A stretch of DNA of 64,000 nucleotides from CAZGUX01 sp964529305 (lineage in GTDB: Bacteria > Acidobacteriota > Terriglobia > Bryobacterales > Bryobacteraceae), in assembly GCA_964529305.1 (NCBI GenBank), contig CAZGUX010000186.1, positions 1 through 64,000 of the forward strand, in the 5' to 3' direction. A program made the translations under genes and the position numbers. Positions 25,913 to 34,275 of this stretch are shown here, piece after piece; the stretch's first letter is position 1; each line of letters opens with the position of its first letter. The notes under the pieces are model-generated. The model searched no databases, was not told the origin of the DNA, and saw nothing but the letters and a program-made list of their open reading frames with translations.

Positions 25913-26827
25913 TTGAGCGCGGTACGTGGTGTGGTCGTATTCGCAGTGATGTCCGCGGCGGGACTCGCGGCCACGCCGGAGGAACGCGCGCTGGCCTATC
26001 TCGCCAACGAGGTTCCAGCGTGGCGACGGGAGAACGGGTGCTTCTCCTGCCATAACAACGGTGACGGGGCGCGGGCCCTGTACCTGGCCCAGCGCCTCGG
26101 CCGGAGGGTGGATCCGGCCGCGCTGCGTGAGACCAACGAGTGGCTGGCGCGGCCCTCGCAGTGGGAGAACAACCGGGGCGACCCTCGGTTCAGCGACAAG
26201 GAACTCGCTCGCCTCCAGTTCGCGGTCGCCCTTGCGGCGGCCCACGAGTCCAGGGCCGTCACCGCGAAGCCGGCTCTCGACGAAGCTGCCGCGGCCGTAT
26301 TCGCGCTTCAGCAGGCGGACGGATCCTGGCGCGTGGAGGGCGACGAGGCGGCAGGCTCGCCGGTGACCTGGGGATCCAGCCTGGCCACGGCGATGGCTTC
26401 CCAGGTCCTCCAGCGCGCGGATGCGTCGAAATACCACGACGCGACCCAACGCGCGGAAGCATGGCTCCGCCGGCTACCGCTCCGGATGACCGTGGATGCC
26501 GCCGCGGTCCTGACCGCGCTTCCGGAGCGCGAGAACGAGGCGATCGAGTTTCTGCGCCGCGCTCGAACGAGCGACGGCGGATGGGGACCCGCGGCACACT
26601 CCCCGGCGGAGGCCTTCGACACGTCGCTCGCGCTGATTGGGCTGAGCCGCACCGCTGCGCGCCACGAGGCATTGAAAACCCGGGGACGCGCGTGGCTGAT
26701 TCGGAACCAGCTCGAATCCGGGGGCTGGCGGGAGACGACACGTCCCTCTGGCGGCGCGAGCTATGCCCAGCATGTTTCAACGACGGCGTGGGCCACCATC
26801 GCTCTGCTGCTGACGGCCCCGCCCTAA
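25913..26827 (+). CDS. Secreted CxxCH protein with squalene-cyclase-like alpha/alpha repeats
   Basis: 304 residues when started at TTG 25913, which places a good signal peptide (MSAVRGVVVFAVMSAAGLAA) first; the open frame upstream is the sulfatase complement. Right after the signal is a single heme c attachment motif, C43-F-S-C46-H47. The rest resembles the alpha/alpha-barrel of prenyltransferases and squalene/hopene cyclases, with QW-like repeats QQADGSWRVEG, ARTSDGGWGPAAH and QLESGGWRET. The cyclase DxDD acid motif is not seen, so it is probably not a terpene cyclase; a periplasmic heme or metal protein of unknown role fits better. Confidence 0.7.
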   Translation: MSAVRGVVVFAVMSAAGLAATPEERALAYLANEVPAWRRENGCFSCHNNGDGARALYLAQRLGRRVDPAALRETNEWLARPSQWENNRGDPRFSDKELARLQFAVALAAAHESRAVTAKPALDEAAAAVFALQQADGSWRVEGDEAAGSPVTWGSSLATAMASQVLQRADASKYHDATQRAEAWLRRLPLRMTVDAAAVLTALPERENEAIEFLRRARTSDGGWGPAAHSPAEAFDTSLALIGLSRTAARHEALKTRGRAWLIRNQLESGGWRETTRPSGGASYAQHVSTTAWATIALLLTAPP

Positions 26828-26844
26828 CCCAGGTGCTGGCGGGC

Positions 26845-27900
26845 TTACCGCACCTCAAACCGAATCCGCCGCCATTCCCTGCGTACCTGGCGTTCCACCC
26901 GTTCGAACACGTCTACGTCAAACGGCCGCCCAATCCGGTTTCCCGCCAGGTCCTCCAAGGCGGTATCGACCGCGAGCGAATACGCTCCCGCCCCCCAGGG
27001 CGACTTTGGTGTGAACCGCCATCGCGTCTCGTGAGCTTCGACCGCGCTCTCGCCGTCGACCCCCGTACCGGCCGGCCGTTCAACTCGGATCAGAGTCTGC
27101 GCCAGCGCCTGATCCATCGCTTCCCCAAAGTCCACAATGAGCGGACCGGACGATCCGAGGCGAGGGGTCGAAATCCTCCAGCGAACGGGATCGAGCGGTG
27201 TCCGGTCGGCCGGACCGACCGAGTATTCTTTCTTGAAGCCTGGGAAGGTGGCCGCGCCCTGGGCGTCGCGCCATCCAGCCGCCACCGACAACGTCACCCG
27301 GTGTCCGGCCTGCAAGGCCAAGCCCACCTCCTGATTCGGCACCAATCCTCTTTTGATCCGGCCAGGGTCAAACAGCAAGGTCAGGCGTTTTCCGGAACGG
27401 TCCCACAACTCCTGCTCCAACTCGAGAAAGGGTAGTTCGATGGCCGAGCTTTTTTCGTCCAGCAACCGGATGTGCGAGTACGCGTCGCCCCGCCCCATCG
27501 GTTGGGAGAAGTGCAGGTACAGCTTGAGTTGATTCTCCGGGATTTGCTCGCCCGAGGGATAGATCGCTTCGATCTTCGCCGGTTCGCGCGGCTGCGCCGG
27601 AGGCGCCTTCAGGTTCACGATTACTGGCGGCTGGGTCCGCAGCACCGCCCGGTACACGGCCCCGGGCTGCGGTGGAAAGCGGGGCGTGAACGTCATCACG
27701 TCCCCGCGTAATTCGTACGAGCCCAACACCGGAGTCCCCGCGGGTCCGCCCTCGATGTAGACCGCGAAGAATTCGCGCGGCGCCGAAGCCAGGGTAAACG
27801 GCCATCCCCGGACGAGGAACCGTCCCTGCTCCAAGCGGATCTCGGCGGCGCCCGCCGCGAACGCGAGGCACGCCAGAGCGGCCAACCGCGCGAACCGCAT
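26845..27900 (-). CDS. Secreted protein with bacterial Ig-like (Big_5/SbsA-type) domains
   Basis: 351 residues with signal peptide MRFARLAALACLAFAAGAA. The body looks like repeated Ig-like sandwiches of the kind with FSQPMGRGD and DFGEAMDQAL segments, where a 'VxFSxPM' strand precedes a description of forces or limits. No enzyme motif is seen. It follows the 28990-27905 gene by only four bases on the same strand, so the two are probably co-transcribed. Exact function unknown. Confidence 0.65.
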   Translation of the reverse strand: MRFARLAALACLAFAAGAAEIRLEQGRFLVRGWPFTLASAPREFFAVYIEGGPAGTPVLGSYELRGDVMTFTPRFPPQPGAVYRAVLRTQPPVIVNLKAPPAQPREPAKIEAIYPSGEQIPENQLKLYLHFSQPMGRGDAYSHIRLLDEKSSAIELPFLELEQELWDRSGKRLTLLFDPGRIKRGLVPNQEVGLALQAGHRVTLSVAAGWRDAQGAATFPGFKKEYSVGPADRTPLDPVRWRISTPRLGSSGPLIVDFGEAMDQALAQTLIRVERPAGTGVDGESAVEAHETRWRFTPKSPWGAGAYSLAVDTALEDLAGNRIGRPFDVDVFERVERQVRREWRRIRFEVR

Positions 27901-27904
27901 AGCT

Positions 27905-28990
27905 CTACGGCAGCGCTACGGTCTTCAGATCCAGCGATCCCGCATCGGAGGCGATCAGCATCAGCGCCAGGTCCCTGCTGTAGCTGTCCAGTTGCTGCAC
28001 GCCTTTGAGCGAACTGATCGTTTCGTAGGGCAGCCCAGTGACATCGGTCTTGCTGGTGATCGACGGCATTGCGTCGATCTTGTCCGTCGTCATCTTCATC
28101 ACGCCCCGGCTGCTGTTGCTCATGAGCAGGTAGTCCTTCCCGCCCTTTTGATACACGATCATGTCCAGCGGGCGGTTTCGGTTGCCGAGTTCGGCGATGG
28201 TGGTGCCAACCACTTTGGTCCCAGGCTTCAAAGCCGAAACCGGGAACTTCACCAGTGGAGTGCAGGTGTAGGCGGCCAGGAGATACGGATTCTGTTTCGT
28301 CCCATAGGCAACGAACGTTCGCACGGGGGAATTGGTCTCGAAGCCCCCGTGCGCGCCGTGGAAGATCTCAACGCTGGCGCCTTTGTCGACTTCGGCAAAC
28401 GGGAACCGGATCGCGCGCAGGTTGGAGGCGAACTCCTCATTCGAGAGGCCCGCGACGTAGACCTTCCCATTTACAAAGGCGAGGTCGGTAATGGCTTCCA
28501 TGCGGGGACTCTGGCCGCGGCGGTCCTTGAGGCTCGGGTCCGGCAGATTCGGCAGATCGGCGCGGGAATGCTTGACATTGTCCAGGGCAAACTCCTCGAA
28601 CCTGCCGGCAGCGTCCGTGCGTAAAATCACGGGCATAGCGTCGGGCCCGCGCCCGCGAGAAACCGACAGATACACCCGCTTCGAGAGAGGATTCACCGCC
28701 ATATCCTGGATCAGGATCTGATCCGGCGTCGACCCCAGCAGCGCGGCGATTTTTTCATTGGCCGCTTGAATGTCCACGGGTTTCGCGGCCGCGTTGGAAG
28801 AGCGGTCGCCGGTATCGAGCGCCCAGACGGCCCCGGATTTGGAATCGCCGACAAACAGGATGCCGTCCGGGCCGAAGGCCAGCACGCCGGCCGACTGCAA
28901 ATCAGCCTTGCCCGGCTTGAGGGCGTTCGCCGCCGACAGCAGGGAAATCGCGGACAACAGAAACAACACGGCAAATCGTTGCAGCGTCAA
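27905..28990 (-). CDS. Secreted beta-propeller-like hypothetical protein
   Basis: 361 residues when started at TTG 28990, seven bases after GAGGAGGA; the longer frame to 29119 has no protein-like N-terminus. The signal peptide is LQRFAVLFLLSAISLLSAANA. The mature protein resembles a six- or seven-bladed propeller (GVLAFGPDGILFVGDSKSGAVWALD, LAFVNGKVYVAGLSNEEFA, DYLLMSNSSRGVMKM). No catalytic residues can be assigned. It is the first gene of a two-gene unit with the Ig-like protein. Confidence 0.7.
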   Translation of the reverse strand: MTLQRFAVLFLLSAISLLSAANALKPGKADLQSAGVLAFGPDGILFVGDSKSGAVWALDTGDRSSNAAAKPVDIQAANEKIAALLGSTPDQILIQDMAVNPLSKRVYLSVSRGRGPDAMPVILRTDAAGRFEEFALDNVKHSRADLPNLPDPSLKDRRGQSPRMEAITDLAFVNGKVYVAGLSNEEFASNLRAIRFPFAEVDKGASVEIFHGAHGGFETNSPVRTFVAYGTKQNPYLLAAYTCTPLVKFPVSALKPGTKVVGTTIAELGNRNRPLDMIVYQKGGKDYLLMSNSSRGVMKMTTDKIDAMPSITSKTDVTGLPYETISSLKGVQQLDSYSRDLALMLIASDAGSLDLKTVALP

Positions 28991-29179
28991 TGGGGGTTCC
29001 TCCTCAACTCGAAGATCTCGGTCCCGCCTCGCGATGCTGCCGTTTCCAAGGCGGCAATCACCTCTCTTCCGGCGACGCGAGGTTCCCTCATTCTGCGTCC
29101 AGGACAGCGCGGCTGTCAACTTGGCGCCTCAGTCAACTCTGTCAGGTTGCGCGACGGCTGTCTCCCATCGTCAGTCCGA

Positions 29180-29300
29180 CGCGGAACCGGGTCATCGCCT
29201 CTGATCATGAGATCGTACGCCTCAGCCGCCTTTTCGAGTGGGTACGTTTCGATCATCGGGCGAACGCCGCATAGTTCGGCGAACTGGAGCGTATGGATCA
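29180..29300 (-). pseudogene. Relic of a zinc-type alcohol dehydrogenase C-terminus
   Basis: On the minus strand the segment QFAELCGVRPMIETYPLEKAAEAYDLMIRGD matches the well-known end of zinc-dependent alcohol dehydrogenases (GVRPMIETYPLEKAAEAYDRMM). The usual following KARFRVVL is replaced by unrelated residues and nothing resembling the GroES or nucleotide-binding domains is found upstream in any frame. It is a short leftover of a deleted gene between two intact ones. Confidence 0.7.
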
Positions 29301-29428
29301 AAATCCCCGAAGTAAGCTTTTCTGAGCACCACTTTTGGGGAGGTTTCGCTTCGCGTAACAAAGCCGTGAAGATTCATGCAGGCGATGGACACCGGAGAGC
29401 AAATCCGGGCGTTTCCGTGCTAGCGGGC

Positions 29429-30964
29429 TCAGACGAATCGGGCTGCGAACACCTTTGCGCTTGACAGGCGGAAGCTGATGGAGATCGACTTTCCTTGCAG
29501 TGCGGCGAGAGAGTTGCGATCCTTCCACCGAAGTGGCTCCCACACACGATCCCCCGAGAACGCGACCGCGTTCTCGAACGTGAAGCCCTCCAGTGGCTTG
29601 CCGCCCTCGCGCAACTCCACCAGCACGCTGCCCGCTCTCGAAGTCCGCGCGTTGATCTCGATCCCGCCGCCGCTGAACTTCGCGGCGTTCGTGGTGAACT
29701 CGCCGTAATCCGCCGCTTCGATTCCCGCCAGCCGGGCGTCCTGCCATTTCGCCCAGGCTAGACCGCTCTCCGTCGGATAACTCGTGTAATGATTTTTGAA
29801 CCACGCCTCGTTGTGGACATTGCTGGATCCCGAATACGGCAAACCGAGGCTGCCGTCCGGAAGCCGGACCAGGTTCGGACAGGCATACACCGTTCCCCCG
29901 TCCCAACTTCCGTTCGCGCCAAGCCGGATCACCGGGTCGTAGGAGAGCCAGTTATACACACGACCATCGCGGCTCACCGCAAGCCGGACATCCACGTCGT
30001 CGCGGTTGCGGTGGTAGATCGACACGAACAGCAGCCGCAGGCTCGGATCGCCGGGATAGAGCGTAAATCCGTTGAAGTAGTAGTCGTCGGCGGAACCATC
30101 CAACGGGCCCGCGTGCAACAGCGGCTCGGGTTGCGGCCAGTTCCAGAAATCGCCGGTTTCCGCGCGAGAGATCGTGCGCCCGCTGAAGTGATGCCGGAAA
30201 TACCCGACATAGCGGCCAAGCGCCGCATCCCAGGCGCCGACATTCTGCGTGTCCGAGAAATACCGTACCAGCGGTTTCGTACCTTTTGTCCAACGAAGTC
30301 CATCGGGCGAACTTGCCCCGTACAGTCCGTGCTGCGGCTTGCCTTCACCTGGAAGCCGGTCGAAATAGAAGGTCTTGTATCGTTCCGCGGGCGCTCCGTG
30401 CGGATCGAGGAAAACGCAGCCGCCGTTCGCATACGGCGACACGAGATTGTTCTCGCCCAATACCTTCAGGATGGGCTTGGTCCAGGTGAACCCGTCCGTG
30501 CTCTCCGCGTACCCGAACGCCGAGCCCTTCAACTCCATCGCTTGCCCGCCCTGCATGCTCATGGACAGCTTTTCTTTTCGCAGGCGTGCGTTGTACCAGC
30601 AGCGATACTTGCCGCCGTCCTGAATGACGCAGCCGTAGCCGGTGTTTTGCTCCCAGGGGCGGTCCGCCGTCAGCCAGCGCTCCGACTTCGTGGCATCCTC
30701 CGGAGTCACTCGCACTCCAAACGCGAGGTCTTTGCGGCGGAATCCGTGCTCGCCGACATTGAACACGCGTCCGAAATCACGGGCAAGGCTCTTTTGCAGT
30801 TCCTTTCCGGCCTCCGACATCCGGCTCGAATCGAGAACCGGATCGAGCATGCCCTTCGAGACATGAAACCAGTCCAGAAAGAGGAAGAGCTTCCGGTCTT
30901 GTGGCTCGGCGGCGCGGGCAAAAGCCAGCGCCGCCGATTGCAGGAAAAAGCGTCGGGTCCACAT
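29429..30964 (-). CDS. Exported beta-propeller glycosidase-like protein
   Basis: 511 residues. RRFFLQSAALAFARA is a Tat-type signal. The central part resembles five-bladed propellers of glycosidase clans (GFTWTKPIL, GLRWTKGTKPL, WNWPQPEPLLHAG, ADDYYFNGFTLYPGD), and the last ~110 residues look like a beta-sandwich (GSVLVELREGGKPLEGFTFENA). Catalytic acids cannot be fixed from sequence alone. The ATG overlaps the stop of the upstream TonB receptor (TGATG), so the two are translationally coupled; that argues for an enzyme acting on what the receptor imports. Confidence 0.75.
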   Translation of the reverse strand: MWTRRFFLQSAALAFARAAEPQDRKLFLFLDWFHVSKGMLDPVLDSSRMSEAGKELQKSLARDFGRVFNVGEHGFRRKDLAFGVRVTPEDATKSERWLTADRPWEQNTGYGCVIQDGGKYRCWYNARLRKEKLSMSMQGGQAMELKGSAFGYAESTDGFTWTKPILKVLGENNLVSPYANGGCVFLDPHGAPAERYKTFYFDRLPGEGKPQHGLYGASSPDGLRWTKGTKPLVRYFSDTQNVGAWDAALGRYVGYFRHHFSGRTISRAETGDFWNWPQPEPLLHAGPLDGSADDYYFNGFTLYPGDPSLRLLFVSIYHRNRDDVDVRLAVSRDGRVYNWLSYDPVIRLGANGSWDGGTVYACPNLVRLPDGSLGLPYSGSSNVHNEAWFKNHYTSYPTESGLAWAKWQDARLAGIEAADYGEFTTNAAKFSGGGIEINARTSRAGSVLVELREGGKPLEGFTFENAVAFSGDRVWEPLRWKDRNSLAALQGKSISISFRLSSAKVFAARFV

Positions 30965-33900
30965 CAGAATAGAAATTTCAGGCCCAACTGCACTGCCCGG
31001 TTCTCGTTCGACAGGGTCGTGATCGTTCCCGCCGCGGCGGTTCCGATCGTGGCATTCGGCGCTCCCAGACTGATCGAGTTCGTGAAATTGAACGCCTCGG
31101 CGCGGAACTGGAGGCGCATCCCTTCCCGAATCCTGAAGTTCTTGAACAACGAAAAATCCATGTTGAACAGGCCCGGACCTTCGATCACGTTCATGCCCGA
31201 ATTCCCGAACCGGTACGCGGGAGGACTCGCGAACGCTCCGGTGTCAAACCATCGCTGAACCCGTCGTTCCTCCACCGGCAAATTGCCATCCCGTATCCGA
31301 TCCGGCCGCTGACCCTGAATGGTGAGGCTCCCCGTGCCGTTCGACGAATTCACTGGATTCACCGGAAAGCCGGATCGTGCGGTCACAATGCTGTTCATTG
31401 CCCAACCGCCCAGGACCACATCGGCGATGCCTTTGCTCTGGAGCCATCGACGGCCCGCGCCGAACGGAAGCTGATACGTCATGCTATGGACGAAATAGTT
31501 CGCCACGTTCTGGGGCGCAAGACCCCGCGAGCCCTGGCGGTTCGTCGGGTCCTGGATAAAGGAATACGGCGTGTCAATCGATTTGCCGTAGGTGTACGAC
31601 GTAAGGAACGAGAGTCCGGCACTTTGCCGCCACTCCGCCTTCAATTGGAGCGCCTGGTAACTCGTATTCGCCTGGTTTTCGATGGCCGTGATCCGTCCGG
31701 CGTTGGGATACGGGCGTCGCAATTGCGCCGTCACTCCGCCGAACTGCGCATCGGGCCCCAATGCCGGCTGGGCGAGCGTGTTCACGTCCCGATTGATCCA
31801 CATGTGCGTCCCTTTGTTTCCGACATAGCTGGCGCCAAGCATCAGGTTACTGATCGGGCTGTGCTCCAGCGTGAGATTCCAGCTCTGCAAATACGGGGCG
31901 TTGTTGCCGTTCGGCTGATACATGCCGGTAGTGCGCGACGGAGTGATCGCGACTTCCTGCAGGTCGCCCAGGGCGTACACGAACGTTCCGAGAGTATCCC
32001 GGAAGGTCCGGGCCGGAGTCCGGGCGTCGGTGGAGGTGTACTGGTTCTGCTGGAGAGCCGGCGGGATGACCGCAAATCCACTCAATCCCTTGAACTGTGG
32101 GAAGTAGGCAACGCCGTATCCGCCGCGAAGCACCAGCTTACTGTTGGCCTGAAACGCGAATCCCAGCCGAGGGCTGAAGTTGTTCTTCTCGGTCGGGAAC
32201 GGCGGTTCGCTCAGGCGGTTGCAGTTGCAGGAGGGCGTAAAGGTCCAAAGTTGCTTTTCGACCGTTGTGGGAGCGCCCGCGATGTCGTACCGCAGGCCGA
32301 GGTTCAAGGTGAGACGGCGCGTCACGCGAAAGTCGTCCTGGAAGAACAGGCCGAACTCCTTCGTGTTCGGTTTCATTCCATTGCCGACCATTCCCGCATA
32401 AGCCGTCTGCGCCCAGCCGATCAGCAGGTCGGCCACCGGACGGCCCGTGTTCGCCGTACCTGGCAGGCTGGTGAACTGGCCGCCGAAGATGTATCCGCCC
32501 GCGGGGAAGTTGGGAATCCGGTCGGTGGTGTTCAGCAGGCTCAACGAGCCGCCCATCTTCAGAAAGTGCCGCCCCACGGTCCGGCTCAGCGTGTCAATGA
32601 TGTTCCAGTTGCGCTGTGCGTAGACGAACACGTCATAGGGTGTGCCCAGCGCAGTCAGCCCCGCTGGCATGATGTTTGGAAAACCAAACTGAAGTTTCCG
32701 GTCCTCGTGAATCGGCGGCAGCCCCAGTTTCGTGCGCCAATCGTCGATGGCCGTTCGTTCGGAGGACTGCTCCAGGTTCGTTTTCTGCAGAGCGAAACGC
32801 AGTTCATTCACCAACCGCGGTGAGAAGGTATGCGTGTTGCTGATCTGGAACGAAGGCGTCGGGCTCGTGCTCACCTGCGTCGCATTCGGGTTTCCGGGTC
32901 CGGGCAGAATCGTGCCGCTGTCGCCATACGAATTCGCGTACGAAAACCGGCCGCTGATCGAATCTCTCGAACTCAGCATCCAGTCGATCTTCGTGTTGTG
33001 CCGGACACTGTTGTTCAGGACTCCGGCGTTGATGTTGTAGTTCGCCGCGAGGCCGGCCCGGTTGGGATCCGGATATAGCCCTATGAGCTGTTTTGAGGTT
33101 GGATCGATCGCGCTCGCGGGAACAACCTTGTTGGGATACGGACTGCGCACGATGCGCGTGCCTTCCACCGTCGTCGTCAGCGGATCGTAGATCACGGCTG
33201 TCTCTTCGCTGAGGTCGCCGGCTTTCATCTTCAAGGTCGGAACCGTGGAGACTCGCGTCGCCTGTGCCCGCCGGCGGGTCCACTCGGCGTCGACAAAGAA
33301 GAACAACTTGTCGTGGACAAGCGGTCCGCCGCCGGCGCCGCCGAACTGGTTGTACCGCAGCGTCGGTTTGGCCGCCGTCGGGCTCGCGAAGTAGTTTCGC
33401 GCATTCAGCTTGTCATTGCGCAGAAACTCGAACAGGCTGCCGTGATACTGGTTGGTCCCGGACTTCAAGTTGATGGTCACCACGCCGCCCATCGCGCGCC
33501 CGTATTCGGCCGAATAGTTGCTGGTGATCACCTTGAATTCGCTCACCGCATCCACCTGCGGCGTGTAGACCGAACCCGAACCCCCGTTGCTGCCCGTGTA
33601 TTCCTGGTTCACCGACACGCCATCGACCGTGAAGTTGTTGCCGGTGGTCCGTGTTCCGTTGATGCTCGGGTTGCTCGCCGACGCGAACGATCCGGTCGCG
33701 CCGCCGCCCGAAGAACCAGGAATCGTGCTCAGCAGCGAGAGCACGTTACGCCCGTTCAGGGGCAGATCGGTGATCTTCCGGTTATCGACGACCTGGCCCA
33801 GGCTCGCGCTGACGCTTTCGAGCAGAGGCGCCTCCGCCTTCACTTCGACGCTGTCCGCCACCTGCCCGAGGTCGAGTTGGGTATCGATGCGCTGATCGGT

Positions 33901-34230
33901 GGCCACCCGGATCTCGATGCCCCGCCGGACCGCCGTCTTGAAGCCCTCGTGGGTGACGGTCAGGGTATACGTGCCCGGAGACAGGAAGGGAAACGTGTAG
34001 CTTCCGTCGGCTTCGGTCAGGAACCGCGAACTCACATTGCTGTCGGCATGGGTCAATGTGACGGCAGCGCCGGCTACGAAAGCCCCTGACGGGTCCGAGA
34101 CCACTCCGCTCAGTGTCGATTTGACGCGCTGTGCATTCAGAGTGCTCAGAGCCAGAGTGCTCAGAGCGAGTAGCGTGAACAGAGCCAGCCGGAAGAACGG
34201 CCGCCCCGGAATGGGTGAGAAAAACATCAT
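30964..34230 (-). CDS. Oar-like TonB-dependent receptor with carboxypeptidase-regulatory domain
   Basis: About 1088 residues from the ATG at 34230 that has an AAGGGGG ribosome site; an ATG at 34251 is less likely. After the signal peptide comes the Ig-like regulatory domain (STLSGVVSDPSGAFVAGAAVTLTHADSNV, DGSYTFPFLSPGTYTLTV), then the plug (ITDLPLNGRNVLSLLSTIPG) and a 22-strand-type barrel ending in a C-terminal aromatic (GLKFLF). Such acidobacterial receptors import large ligands or proteins/oligosaccharides across the outer membrane. Gene order SGNH hydrolase - receptor - glycosidase-like protein suggests a glycan ligand. The signal peptide carries a 15-bp tandem duplication. Confidence 0.92.
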   Translation of the reverse strand: MMFFSPIPGRPFFRLALFTLLALSTLALSTLNAQRVKSTLSGVVSDPSGAFVAGAAVTLTHADSNVSSRFLTEADGSYTFPFLSPGTYTLTVTHEGFKTAVRRGIEIRVATDQRIDTQLDLGQVADSVEVKAEAPLLESVSASLGQVVDNRKITDLPLNGRNVLSLLSTIPGSSGGGATGSFASASNPSINGTRTTGNNFTVDGVSVNQEYTGSNGGSGSVYTPQVDAVSEFKVITSNYSAEYGRAMGGVVTINLKSGTNQYHGSLFEFLRNDKLNARNYFASPTAAKPTLRYNQFGGAGGGPLVHDKLFFFVDAEWTRRRAQATRVSTVPTLKMKAGDLSEETAVIYDPLTTTVEGTRIVRSPYPNKVVPASAIDPTSKQLIGLYPDPNRAGLAANYNINAGVLNNSVRHNTKIDWMLSSRDSISGRFSYANSYGDSGTILPGPGNPNATQVSTSPTPSFQISNTHTFSPRLVNELRFALQKTNLEQSSERTAIDDWRTKLGLPPIHEDRKLQFGFPNIMPAGLTALGTPYDVFVYAQRNWNIIDTLSRTVGRHFLKMGGSLSLLNTTDRIPNFPAGGYIFGGQFTSLPGTANTGRPVADLLIGWAQTAYAGMVGNGMKPNTKEFGLFFQDDFRVTRRLTLNLGLRYDIAGAPTTVEKQLWTFTPSCNCNRLSEPPFPTEKNNFSPRLGFAFQANSKLVLRGGYGVAYFPQFKGLSGFAVIPPALQQNQYTSTDARTPARTFRDTLGTFVYALGDLQEVAITPSRTTGMYQPNGNNAPYLQSWNLTLEHSPISNLMLGASYVGNKGTHMWINRDVNTLAQPALGPDAQFGGVTAQLRRPYPNAGRITAIENQANTSYQALQLKAEWRQSAGLSFLTSYTYGKSIDTPYSFIQDPTNRQGSRGLAPQNVANYFVHSMTYQLPFGAGRRWLQSKGIADVVLGGWAMNSIVTARSGFPVNPVNSSNGTGSLTIQGQRPDRIRDGNLPVEERRVQRWFDTGAFASPPAYRFGNSGMNVIEGPGLFNMDFSLFKNFRIREGMRLQFRAEAFNFTNSISLGAPNATIGTAAAGTITTLSNENRAVQLGLKFLF
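34138..34167 (-). repeat. 15-bp perfect tandem duplication inside a signal peptide
   Basis: Two adjacent identical 15-base copies (34138-34152 and 34153-34167) encode the repeated five residues in LALSTLALSTLNA, lengthening the hydrophobic core of the TonB receptor's signal peptide without changing the frame. It looks like a recent slippage event. Confidence 0.85.
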
Positions 34231-34275
34231 GTGCCCCCTTCTCCTGCGCATGGAAATAACTCAATCGGTCAACGG

